Positions 1 to 6,214 are shown, numbered from the stretch's first letter. The stretch is 6,523 nucleotides of DNA from Nocardioides sp. (GCA_030452025.1 JAKDNC010000207.1:1-6523), one strand, 5' to 3'. The notes: generated from the sequence alone by a model not told the origin. Made by a program: numbers and translations.

Positions 1-41
1 TCCTACGGACCACGGCCCCACGAGGGTCAGCGGCTTGTGCG

Positions 42-73
42 CAGGTGCTCCCGCCCAGGTGCTCCCGCCCAGG
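42..73. repeat. 14-bp tandem repeat downstream of the membrane-protein gene
   Basis: The unit CAGGTGCTCCCGCC occurs twice head to tail (42-55 and 56-69), followed by the first four bases of a third copy. It lies in the 91 bases after the stop codon of the membrane-protein gene, where no further coding region is visible. It has no inverted symmetry and no T-tract, so it does not look like a terminator. It is probably a simple slippage duplication. Confidence 0.7.
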
Positions 74-91
74 CGACACGACGGGCTGTGG

Positions 92-661
92 TCAGCGGAA
101 CCGCGGATCAGTGGTGTCCTCAGACTCGTCCTGGCGCGGGCCAGCCCTGTGCGCCGGCCCGAGCGGACGATTGCGGGTGCGCACCACCCGGATGCCGTAT
201 GCACCGGCGCTCAGCGCGCAGATGGCCGCGGACAGGATGAGCCAGCGCTCGAGGAACGGCTCCTGGGTCTGTCCGGTGGCGTGGTTGTAGGACGAAGCGC
301 CCTGCTCGATGATGCCGGGCAGGAACAGCAGGAGCAGGAGTCCGATCGCGAGCGCCGGGACGCGGAGGTGGTTGACGAGCGACACGTTCGCCGGGAGCTT
401 CGAACCACGGCCCCGGCGCAGGGCCCCGCCCAGCAGACGGTCGGCGAGCGCATAGACCGGGAACAGGACGAAGTCGTGGAGCAGGACGGCGCCCAGGAAC
501 CACAGCAGGATCGACTGCCACCACACGTCGGGGTCCCAGAGCTCACCGAAACCCAGCACGGAGACGGCGTACGCCGCCAGCGCGAGCGAGGCCAGCACCA
601 CCAGCAGGTGCAGAGACCCGGCGCCGTACGAGTCGCGGAGGCGAGCGCGTGCCGCGGCCAT
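92..661 (-). CDS. Four-helix integral membrane protein, probable partner of the molybdopterin oxidoreductase
   Basis: This 189-residue protein is of unknown biochemical function. Four hydrophobic segments are visible, at about residues 17-38, 50-73, 101-119 and 140-160. Between helices 2 and 3 there is a basic loop (RRGRGSK), and the C-terminal tail is polar, rich in Arg, Asp and Glu. The segment LHDFVLFPVYALADR in helix 2 and NHLRVPA before helix 3 look like family-defining motifs; the histidines could bind a cofactor, but that is inference. The ATG start lies one base after the stop of the oxidoreductase gene and has a good ribosome binding site, GGAGGG, inside that gene's end. The two proteins are therefore probably made together, and this one may be a membrane subunit or assembly partner. 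Similar small membrane proteins occur beside such oxidoreductases in actinomycetes, from memory and not checked here. Confidence 0.85.
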   Translation of the reverse strand: MAAARARLRDSYGAGSLHLLVVLASLALAAYAVSVLGFGELWDPDVWWQSILLWFLGAVLLHDFVLFPVYALADRLLGGALRRGRGSKLPANVSLVNHLRVPALAIGLLLLLFLPGIIEQGASSYNHATGQTQEPFLERWLILSAAICALSAGAYGIRVVRTRNRPLGPAHRAGPRQDESEDTTDPRFR

Positions 662-662
662 C

Positions 663-1979
663 TCACGCCCTCCGGAACGAGATTGCGCTGACCCACTTGG
701 TGTTCAGCACTCCGGGCATGGCCGGCACGATGATCCTGGCCGGGTAGCCGTGGTCGAGGGACAGCTCGCTTCCGTTGACGTGCAGCGCAAGCAACGCGTC
801 GCCGTGGGTGACCTGCCCACGGTTGAGATCCGACTCCTTGAAGGCGCCGGACTTCTCGAGCGAGGTGACGTCGGCTCCATCTGGTGCCCTGACGCCGGCC
901 AGCTCTGCGAGGTCCCGCAACCGCACACCGCTCCACGTCTGGGTCGTGGACCATCCCTCGACACAGGCGATCGGCAGGACCGCGGTGTGCTGCGGGAGAG
1001 CCAGCAACGAGTCACGATCCCGCTCGACGTCCTCGTCGCCACCGGACAGGGTGAGCCGCCAGCCGTTGCCGGTCGCGTCGGGGTTGATTCTGGCGGCTTC
1101 GGCGGTGCGGTTGATCTGGAAGCCGTTCGGCCCGTCACCGCCGTCGCGACCGCGCGGCAACAGGACCGCGAGTGGGCGGGTGAAGCCGCCGATGGTCTGC
1201 CCGGCGGTCAGCGCGAACACCATCAGCGAGCCACCGCCGACGAGGGCAAGGGCGCCACGACGGCTCACGGTCGGAGGTGCCGGCTCAACGGCGACCAGGC
1301 CGTCGGCGTCGAGGGGCTCGGGGTGGGTGTCCGCGAGTCGGGTCCGGAGCATGTCATGGAAGGAACGGCTGCGCAGTGAGGACAACATGCGGGGCAGCTT
1401 GAGGATCACGTGGGCGACGAAACCTGCGATGAACACCCAGGCGCCGTAGTAGTGAGCGGTGTAGAAACTGAAGCCGAAGATGTAGTCGTACTGGATGTTG
1501 AGGACGCCGGTGATGATCTCGAACAGGATGCCACCGACGAGCATCAACAGCGAGAGCCGCTCCAGGACCTGGGCCACCGAGCGGGCCGGGGGCCACGTGA
1601 ACAGCCTGGGGACCACCGACCACAGCTTGGCGAGCACGACCGGGATGAGGACCAGGCCGAGAGTCACGTGCAGGCCCTGGTTGAGCCGGAACAGCCAGTA
1701 GGGGTTGGTCGGCCAGTCGAAGAGCGGCAGGTGCAGCCAGCCGACGTCGCCCGGCCGCGCCTGGGTGCCGTAGGCGACGTAGGAGAGCAGTCCGGTGATC
1801 GTGACGATCGGCAGGGTGACCAGGAGGACGGACGCGAAGACGGACGTGAGCCACGGTCCCCGGAGGGGACTTCGCCACGACCGGGGATCCAGACCGGGTG
1901 GACGGTGTTCGTCGAGCATGCGCCAGAGCCGGGCAGGGAATCCATAGCCCTGTTCGGGCGCGCCCGGGGGAGAGCTCAT
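663..1979 (-). CDS. Membrane-anchored molybdopterin-dependent oxidoreductase (cytochrome b561-like plus sulfite-oxidase-fold domains)
   Basis: Two domains are fused in one 438-residue chain. Residues 1-195 form a membrane domain with helices near 43-64, 103-122, 142-160 and 175-194. Histidines 104, 176 and 190 in or beside these helices are candidate haem ligands, as in b-type cytochrome b561/hydrogenase subunits. A twin-arginine followed by a hydrophobic stretch (SRRGALALVGGGSL, from about 239) probably crosses the membrane again and places the rest outside. Residues from about 275 to the end are a sulfite-oxidase-type molybdopterin domain. Its IACVEGWS motif carries the molybdenum-ligand cysteine, C339, and QTWSGVRLRDL and HGYPARIIVPAMPG are typical of the fold. 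The likely role is electron exchange between the membrane quinone pool and a small extracytoplasmic substrate; which substrate is unknown. An alternative ATG at 2003 overlaps the methyltransferase stop (ATGA) and would give 446 residues. The ATG at 1979 has a far better ribosome binding site, so I chose it. Confidence 0.9.
   Translation of the reverse strand: MSSPPGAPEQGYGFPARLWRMLDEHRPPGLDPRSWRSPLRGPWLTSVFASVLLVTLPIVTITGLLSYVAYGTQARPGDVGWLHLPLFDWPTNPYWLFRLNQGLHVTLGLVLIPVVLAKLWSVVPRLFTWPPARSVAQVLERLSLLMLVGGILFEIITGVLNIQYDYIFGFSFYTAHYYGAWVFIAGFVAHVILKLPRMLSSLRSRSFHDMLRTRLADTHPEPLDADGLVAVEPAPPTVSRRGALALVGGGSLMVFALTAGQTIGGFTRPLAVLLPRGRDGGDGPNGFQINRTAEAARINPDATGNGWRLTLSGGDEDVERDRDSLLALPQHTAVLPIACVEGWSTTQTWSGVRLRDLAELAGVRAPDGADVTSLEKSGAFKESDLNRGQVTHGDALLALHVNGSELSLDHGYPARIIVPAMPGVLNTKWVSAISFRRA
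668..673 (-). promoter_or_regulatory. Ribosome binding site of the membrane-protein gene
   Basis: GGAGGG lies six bases before the ATG at 661, inside the last codons of the oxidoreductase gene. This fixes the start and supports coupled translation across the TGA-G-ATG junction. Confidence 0.7.
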
Positions 1980-1985
1980 CGGTGA

Positions 1986-1994
1986 CCCCTCCCT
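1986..1994 (-). promoter_or_regulatory. Ribosome binding site deciding the oxidoreductase start
   Basis: AGGGAGGGG lies six bases before the ATG at 1979. It is much stronger than anything before the ATG at 2003, so it favours the shorter protein. Confidence 0.65.
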
Positions 1995-1999
1995 GTCGT

Positions 2000-2704
2000 T
2001 CATCGCGTCGTTCTCGCCCGTGTCCGGTGCTGCAGGGTCGCGACGTGTCGGCCGGCCATGCTGACCAGATCCGTGACGACCAAGTCCGCGGCGCCGGCCA
2101 CATCATCGATCGCCTCCACCCCGACGGTAGCCCAATCGAAGGATCCGCTGAATCGGTCGCCGACACGCAGGTGAACATCCGCATGGATGGACACGGCTCC
2201 GGCACTGGCCAGCTCCACCAGCGCGGTCCCGCGCGGCGCCAGGAGTTTCGCGACGCGTCGGAGCAGATGCTCGGGTCGGCCACCGAGACCGACGTTGCCG
2301 TCTGCGAGCAGCACGTGAGTCCATGAGCCCGTTCCGGGCAAGTCTGTGAAGGCATCGCGGCACAGTGCCGGTGCTCCGCGCGCCTTGGTCAGCCGGACGG
2401 CCTCGGATGAGATGTCCACGCCCAGGACGTCCACACCCCGGTCCTGCAGGGCGCCGCTCAACCGACCGGGCCCGCACCCGAGGTCGAGCGTGGTTCCGCG
2501 ACAGCGGTCGACGAAAAGGGCATGGTCACTGGGAGAGGCGGCGCCGGTCCAGCGGTCCGTCGCGAGAGGTCGGTGACGACCGTCGGAATGGACCAGCTCG
2601 CACGACCGTCCTGAGAACGCGGCGTCCAGCGCTTCCGCGGTGGTCATCGTGGTGGGGATCGTCGACATGGTGGAGTCCGTCACGGTCGCAGGGGAGTTGG
2701 TCAT
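2000..2704 (-). CDS. Class I SAM-dependent methyltransferase
   Basis: The protein has 234 residues from the ATG at 2704. Motif I of Rossmann-fold methyltransferases is clear at residues 73-80 (LDLGCGPG). An acidic end of strand 2 follows in VLGVDIS (D97, expected to hold the SAM ribose), and ADGNVGLGG at 134-142 sits where the family's post-strand-4 motif lies. Strand 5 is ALVEL at about 161-165. The acceptor substrate cannot be predicted. The gene ends in an ATGA overlap with an in-frame ATG of the oxidoreductase gene, so it leads the three-gene operon. The start is uncertain: no candidate has a good ribosome binding site, and ATGs at 2668 and 2647 are possible. The frame stays open to 2848, but that extension would translate the homopolymer tract and the hairpin, so I rejected it. 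Confidence 0.85.
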   Translation of the reverse strand: MTNSPATVTDSTMSTIPTTMTTAEALDAAFSGRSCELVHSDGRHRPLATDRWTGAASPSDHALFVDRCRGTTLDLGCGPGRLSGALQDRGVDVLGVDISSEAVRLTKARGAPALCRDAFTDLPGTGSWTHVLLADGNVGLGGRPEHLLRRVAKLLAPRGTALVELASAGAVSIHADVHLRVGDRFSGSFDWATVGVEAIDDVAGAADLVVTDLVSMAGRHVATLQHRTRARTTR

Positions 2705-2752
2705 GGGCCTGGAAGGGCCTGGTGTGCGGGAGGCCGAAACAGACACGCCCAA

Positions 2753-2791
2753 CCCCCCCCACCCCCCCCCCACGGTCGGGGAGCCCCCCCC
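2753..2791. repeat. C-homopolymer tract (C8, C10, C8)
   Basis: Runs of eight, ten and eight C residues (2753-2760, 2762-2771 and 2784-2791) lie between the hairpin and the methyltransferase start. On the coding strand this is a G-rich leader that could fold into a G-quadruplex, but run lengths like these are also typical places for sequencing or assembly error. Confidence 0.8.
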
Positions 2792-2797
2792 ACCGCA

Positions 2798-2825
2798 GGG
2801 TCCCGCAGCGGTGGCTGCGGGACCC
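2798..2825 (-). terminator. Strong hairpin downstream of the lipoprotein gene, probable terminator
   Basis: GGGTCCCGCAG (2798-2808) and CTGCGGGACCC (2815-2825) pair perfectly over 11 bp around a six-base loop. It begins about 35 bases after the lipoprotein stop. No T-tract follows on the minus strand, which is common for hairpin terminators in GC-rich actinomycetes. A competing 7-bp stem, CCACCGC (2790-2796) with GCGGTGG (2808-2814), overlaps it. If it terminates, the methyltransferase operon needs its own promoter between here and 2704; I could not identify one. Confidence 0.6.
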
Positions 2826-2843
2826 GAACGTGTCGGACGGCAT

Positions 2844-2857
2844 GTCATTCAGATGAC
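2844..2857. other. Small hairpin just after the lipoprotein stop
   Basis: GTCAT and ATGAC pair around the loop TCAG, directly after the lipoprotein stop codon. Five base pairs are weak alone. It may simply extend the 3' structure that ends in the strong hairpin. Confidence 0.3.
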
Positions 2858-2859
2858 TG

Positions 2860-3549
2860 TCACTTGGTGTTGACGGTGATCTTGGCGACGCCCACGAGGA
2901 GGCCGGGCTTGACGGCGTCGGTCTTGAACGTTTCGTTCAGGAGCGGAGCCGCCACGTCCGAGATCGAGACCTTGGTGCCCTCGAGGATCGCGGTGTCGCC
3001 CTCGGCCTGCAGCGGCTTGAGCGTGCTGCCGTTGAGCTCGAACAGGTAGGCGCTCGTCGCTGCCACCTTGCCGTTGACCGTGACGTCACCGTAGACCCGC
3101 GACACACCGGGGTCGACGTTGAAGTTCGTCAACTCGACCTTCGTGTCGCCCGCGGTCAGCGAGAGACCGGAGCCCTCGTGCTGGATCTGGCCCACCACGT
3201 AGTTGGGCACCGAGCCGGGCTCGAAGACCGACACGTTGCCGCCGCTGATCGGGAACACGAGCGAACCATCGGTCAACTTGGCGCTGCCGGTCACGCCGGG
3301 CGTCAGCTTGAGTGACGCCAGCGCGTCAGTGAAGCCCTTGTCGAGCGCGATCGCGGTGTTCTGCCCGGTGAGCGCGTCGATGGAAGCGACCGGCTGGGGA
3401 GCCTCGGTCGAGGACGACGAGTTGCTGTCGGATGAGTTGTCGGCCGAGGCTGCATCGTCGGTTCCGCAGGCCGTGAGCGGGAGGGTGAGCACTGCAGCGG
3501 CGGCGATGCCGGCGAAGATGCGCTTCGGAGTGGAGTTGAGAGTAGCCAT
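2860..3549 (-). CDS. Secreted lipoprotein of unknown function
   Basis: The protein has 229 residues from the ATG at 3549. A classical lipoprotein signal peptide is visible: KR at 9-10, a hydrophobic core at about 11-25, and a lipobox LTAC whose cysteine is C28. A disordered Asp/Ser-rich linker follows (about 30-50). One beta-rich domain fills the rest, with landmarks FPISGG (99-104), GQIQHEGSGLSLTAG (120-134), NVDPG (144-148), GDVTVNG (154-160) and a closing LLNETF...KPGLLVGVAKITV. This pattern resembles the HtaA-like/related extracellular beta domains of actinobacteria; that is from memory and tentative. If so it could bind a ligand at the cell surface, but no haem-binding or catalytic residue can be pointed to. 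AAAGGGAA at 3561-3568 is the likely ribosome binding site, with an 11-base gap. Longer in-frame ATGs (3594, 3660) would bury the signal peptide inside the protein and were rejected. The IS21 element sits just upstream and may have changed its expression. Confidence 0.85.
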   Translation of the reverse strand: MATLNSTPKRIFAGIAAAAVLTLPLTACGTDDAASADNSSDSNSSSSTEAPQPVASIDALTGQNTAIALDKGFTDALASLKLTPGVTGSAKLTDGSLVFPISGGNVSVFEPGSVPNYVVGQIQHEGSGLSLTAGDTKVELTNFNVDPGVSRVYGDVTVNGKVAATSAYLFELNGSTLKPLQAEGDTAILEGTKVSISDVAAPLLNETFKTDAVKPGLLVGVAKITVNTK

Positions 3550-3670
3550 GAGAGAAACACTTCCCTTTGTTGCATTCAATTTCGTGCCTGTCATGAGGTA
3601 TTCGGCACTGTGGGGGAGGTGGATTGGATGCTGAGGGTCTTTTCTCGATCTCGTATCCATCGGCAGCTGG
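3550..3670 (-). promoter_or_regulatory. Truncated upstream region of the lipoprotein gene
   Basis: This is the native 5' region left between the lipoprotein start and the IS boundary. It is more AT-rich than its surroundings, as expected of a leader or promoter. Apart from the ribosome binding site at 3561-3568 I see no convincing -10/-35 pair lying wholly inside it. Any native promoter farther upstream would now be on the far side of the IS, in 6305-6383. Confidence 0.4.
3665..3670. repeat. Target-site duplication, left copy (AGCTGG)
   Basis: AGCTGG abuts the TGTC end of the IS and is repeated exactly at 6299-6304. Confidence 0.88.
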
Positions 3671-3676
3671 TGTCAA
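3671..3676 (-). promoter_or_regulatory. Outward-facing TTGACA (-35-like) at the IS end
   Basis: Read outward on the minus strand, the last six bases of the IS are TTGACA, the exact sigma-70 -35 consensus. The best -10-like hexamer in the flank, TACGAG (3650-3655), lies only 15 bases away and lacks the final T, so a hybrid promoter for the lipoprotein gene would be weak. In IS21 itself an outward -35 at one end helps build a junction promoter when two copies lie in tandem; this site may serve that purpose instead. Confidence 0.3.
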
Positions 3677-3730
3677 TGGCCAGTTTCTGGTCCCCGCTGG
3701 TGGCCAAGTAGAAGTCCCCACTCTTCGTCG
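3671..3730. repeat. Left IS end with subterminal repeats
   Basis: Reading inward, the end shows TGTC, TGGCCA (3677-3682), GTCCCC, a second TGGCCA (3701-3706), then a second GTCCCC running into GTCCCCACTCTTCGTCG at 3714-3730. Multiple short repeats at each end are the known arrangement for IstA binding in IS21 elements. This end has two repeat sets and the other has three. Confidence 0.8.
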
Positions 3731-3735
3731 GATTC

Positions 3736-4515
3736 TCAGGTGGTCTTGATCCGGGTCCCTCCGTTCTGGCGGGCTTGTTTCATGCGGTAGGAGTCGCCGT
3801 CGGTGACGACGGTGTGGCAGTGGTGCAGGAGCCGGTCGAGCATGCTGACTGCGGTGGTGTGCTCGGGTAGGAACCGGCCCCAGGCCTCAAATGGCCAATG
3901 GCTAGCGACGCCAAGCGAGCGGCGTTCGTAGGCAGCAGCGATGAACCGGAACAACAGCTGTGCTCCGGTGTCATCGAGCGGAGCGAAGCCGAGCTCATCA
4001 AGCAGGATCACGTCGTTACGCAGCAGGGTGTCGATGACCTTGCCGACCGAGTTGTCGGCCAGGCCTCGGTAGAGGGTCTCGACGAGGTCGGCGGCGGTGA
4101 AGTACCGGACCCGGTGCCCTGCCTCGACCGCGGCGTGACCGAGCGCCACGAGGACGTGGGACTTCCCCGTCCCGGCGGGCCCGATCAGACACACGTTCTC
4201 GGCCGCACGGACCCACTCGAGCGAGGCGAGGTAGGCGAACGTCGCGGCGGGAACCGAGGAGGCAGTGACGTCGAAACCATCGAGGGTCTTGGTCACTGGG
4301 AACGCCGCAGCCTTCAGCCGGGCTTTGGCGTTCGACTCGTCGCGGGCAGTGATCTCTGCCTCGATGAGGGTCCGGAGGAACTCCTCGGGTGACCACCTCT
4401 GGGTCTTCGCGGTCACGAGGAGCTCGGGTGCCAGGTGTCGCATCGCGGCCATCTTCAACCGCTTCAACCCCTCGGTCAGATCAGCCGCCAGCGGCGGCGG
4501 GCTCGACGCGGTCAC
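3736..4515 (-). CDS. istB: IS21-family helper ATPase IstB
   Basis: This 259-residue AAA+ ATPase is related to DnaC-type helicase loaders. In IS21 elements IstB assembles on DNA, selects the target and stimulates the IstA transposase. The Walker A motif GPAGTGKS is at residues 112-119, and Walker B VILLDELGF is at about 169-177 with D173 and E174. The actinobacterial signature ASHWPFEAWGRFLPEHTTAVSMLDRLLHH follows at about 204-232 and contains likely sensor and arginine-finger residues. A helical N-terminal domain (about 10-70) matches the family. Length is normal and no key residue is missing. The start is GTG at 4515, overlapping the istA stop as GTGA, so translation is coupled to istA. The stop lies 65 bases inside the left IS end. 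Confidence 0.95.
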   Translation of the reverse strand: MTASSPPPLAADLTEGLKRLKMAAMRHLAPELLVTAKTQRWSPEEFLRTLIEAEITARDESNAKARLKAAAFPVTKTLDGFDVTASSVPAATFAYLASLEWVRAAENVCLIGPAGTGKSHVLVALGHAAVEAGHRVRYFTAADLVETLYRGLADNSVGKVIDTLLRNDVILLDELGFAPLDDTGAQLLFRFIAAAYERRSLGVASHWPFEAWGRFLPEHTTAVSMLDRLLHHCHTVVTDGDSYRMKQARQNGGTRIKTT

Positions 4516-6134
4516 GACGACTCACCCCCATCGGTGCCGGCGCCGATCTTGTAGGCGTCCAGCGACCTGGTCGGCACCTTCGGCAGGGTCAGCACGACGG
4601 CGTCGTCGAACGCCTGCCCGACGGGGCGGGGACTCGGTGCCCCACCACGTGCGCCACCGGTGGCCAGGATCGAGCGGATGTCACCTGCACGCCAGCGGCT
4701 GAACTCCACGGCCCGCTCCAACGCAGCGATCAGTGCGTTGGTGCCGTGGGCGGCACCCAGGTCGAGGACCTCGACGATCTCGCTGGACAGTTTCGTCACG
4801 CCGGCGGCGGCGGCACCAGTCAAGAACGCCTCAGCGGCCGGCCCCAAAGCGAGAAAGTCCTTCTCTGGTTGGGTTCTGGGCCTCGCAGCCCGTGATGGTT
4901 TGTCGGGTCGCGGGTGGTCGTAGTGGGCATCGAGGATGCTGACCTCACCCGGCGCGACCAGGTCGTGTTCGGCATGGACTTCGCCGGTGACGGGCTCGAT
5001 GACGCGCAGGACCTGGTCGTCGACCACGACGGTCACGACCTTGCCGATCAGCCGGTTCGGAACCGAGTACCGACCCGACGCGAACCGGACACACGACAGC
5101 TTGTCGACCTTCCTGGTCGTCGGCCTGGCACCGAACTCAGCACGCAGCGACGGCAGCTCACCCAGCAGCGGCAGTTCGGCCTCGAGCCGCTCGACCGGGA
5201 CCGCGCAGATCTCCGAATGCAGGTTCGCATTGACCTCGACGCACCACGCCGCCGCGGAGTGGTTGCGGTCGGACAGGCTGCTCGACGTGCTGCCGATGAG
5301 CGGGACCATCAGGTCGGTCTTGGCGTAGCCGACGAGGTTCTCCACCATCCCCTTCGACTGCGGGTCAGCGGCCTCGCAGAAGTCGGGCCTGAACCGGTAG
5401 TGGCTGGCGAACCGGACGTAGTCCGGGGTCGGCACGACGACGTTGGCGACAACCCCGGCCTTCAGACACCCCATCCGGTCAGCCAGGACAACCTTCGGGA
5501 CCCCGCCGAGCTCCTCGAAGCACTCAGCCAGCATTCCCATCGTGGTGGTGGACTTCTCATCGGCAGCGAAGCGGACGAACCGGAAACGCGACCACGCGAG
5601 CACAGCGCAGAACACGTGCAGCATCACGCCGTCAACCTTCAAGACACCCCAGTCGATCATCAACGTCTCACCCGGGGCCCACACCGCCGGACGGCGACCG
5701 CGATGCCCGGAGTGCTCGTTTCGCCATGCCTGCTTGGCATCTGCGACCAGACGCCGGAAGTTCCGAGCTGAGCCGTCGTAACTCGCGGCGACCGCTTCGG
5801 GCAGCAGCCGCTTCGCGGTGATCCGCCCGGTCGTGGCCTCGACACGCTTCGCGACGAGATCGGCAACCTCGTCGTAGTTCCGGACCCGCGGGGGCGGCGG
5901 GGCCCCCCCCCCCTCCCCCCCGACCCCCCCCCCCCGGGGTGCGGGCCCCCCCGGGGGCGCCCCCCCCCCCACGACCGCCCCAGCGGTGCTCGCAGCCCCA
6001 TTCGCTGCGTTGTGAGCCTCGATGACCCGCTTCACGGTCTTGTGGGTCGTGCCGCACATTTCTGCGGCTCCCCGATAAGTGCCTACATCTCGATAGGCCG
6101 AAATGACGTCCATACGTTCCCTCGCGCTCTTCAA
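4512..6134 (-). CDS. istA: IS21-family DDE transposase IstA
   Basis: The protein has 540 residues from a TTG start at 6134. It cuts and joins the element's ends, working with IstB. A helix-turn-helix lies at about 13-39 (YRDVGTYRGAAEMCGTTHKT), followed by an unusual Gly/Pro linker at about 55-82. The RNase H-like core has catalytic D161 (MIDWG), D219 (LADRMG) and E265 (KGMVEN), spaced 58 and 46 residues. A C-terminal beta-barrel region follows at about 345-392 (CVRFASGRYSVPNRLIG). The frame extends to a GTG at 6188, but TTG at 6134 has AGGAG exactly six bases upstream and begins with LKSARERMDVISAY, the usual start of the family. An ATG at 6113 is a third option. The linker is encoded by C homopolymers that may be artefactual, so residues 55-82 should be treated with caution. 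The frame is nevertheless unbroken. Confidence 0.93.
   Translation of the reverse strand: MKSARERMDVISAYRDVGTYRGAAEMCGTTHKTVKRVIEAHNAANGAASTAGAVVGGGAPPGGPAPRGGGVGGEGGGAPPPPRVRNYDEVADLVAKRVEATTGRITAKRLLPEAVAASYDGSARNFRRLVADAKQAWRNEHSGHRGRRPAVWAPGETLMIDWGVLKVDGVMLHVFCAVLAWSRFRFVRFAADEKSTTTMGMLAECFEELGGVPKVVLADRMGCLKAGVVANVVVPTPDYVRFASHYRFRPDFCEAADPQSKGMVENLVGYAKTDLMVPLIGSTSSSLSDRNHSAAAWCVEVNANLHSEICAVPVERLEAELPLLGELPSLRAEFGARPTTRKVDKLSCVRFASGRYSVPNRLIGKVVTVVVDDQVLRVIEPVTGEVHAEHDLVAPGEVSILDAHYDHPRPDKPSRAARPRTQPEKDFLALGPAAEAFLTGAAAAGVTKLSSEIVEVLDLGAAHGTNALIAALERAVEFSRWRAGDIRSILATGGARGGAPSPRPVGQAFDDAVVLTLPKVPTRSLDAYKIGAGTDGGESS
5903..5970. repeat. C-homopolymer patch inside istA
   Basis: C runs of 11, 7, 12, 7 and 11 (5903-5913, 5915-5921, 5924-5935, 5946-5952 and 5960-5970) are broken by short G blocks. 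They encode the Gly/Pro linker between the DNA-binding and catalytic domains of IstA. Such runs occur nowhere else in this gene. Confidence 0.85.
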
Positions 6135-6141
6135 TGGAGGC

Positions 6142-6194
6142 TCCTGCGTGGTGGCGGTCGGCTGGCTGGTTACCGCCACCGTCACCACGCAGGA
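6142..6194 (-). promoter_or_regulatory. Hairpin hiding the istA ribosome binding site
   Basis: On the istA strand, TCCTGCGTGGTG (6194-6183) pairs perfectly with CACCACGCAGGA (6153-6142) over 12 bp. The AGGA at the end of the 3' arm is most of the AGGAG ribosome binding site for the TTG at 6134. An inner pairing of GGTGGCGGT with ACCGCCACC competes with or extends the stem. The structure should reduce istA translation from transcripts that include the 5' arm. It also argues for the TTG start over the GTG at 6188, which lies within the 5' arm. Confidence 0.65.
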
Positions 6195-6214
6195 CCTCGC
6201 GGGCTCTCACGACA

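Noticed and set aside
211..954. Minus-strand open frame of 247 residues spanning the oxidoreductase/membrane-protein junction
   Set aside because: It overlaps two well-supported genes out of frame and is a low-complexity Arg/Ser-rich translation.
1410..1985. Plus-strand open frame of 191 residues
   Set aside because: It mirrors the membrane half of the oxidoreductase and is rich in Glu, Gln, Arg and Asp, a typical antisense shadow.
2705..2848. N-terminal extension of the methyltransferase
   Set aside because: It would translate the hairpin and the homopolymer tract into a Gly-rich segment unlike the family, although the frame is open.
3550..3660. N-terminal extension of the lipoprotein
   Set aside because: It would place 37 polar residues before the signal peptide, and the ATG at 3549 has a plausible ribosome binding site.
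3326..3721. Minus-strand open frame crossing the left IS boundary
   Set aside because: It overlaps the lipoprotein gene in another frame and begins inside the IS end; it has no domain or ribosome binding site.
4914..5771. Plus-strand open frame of 285 residues
   Set aside because: It is antisense to istA, and its composition (Arg-, Asp- and Gln-rich, no recognisable motif) is what a GC-rich gene gives on its complement.
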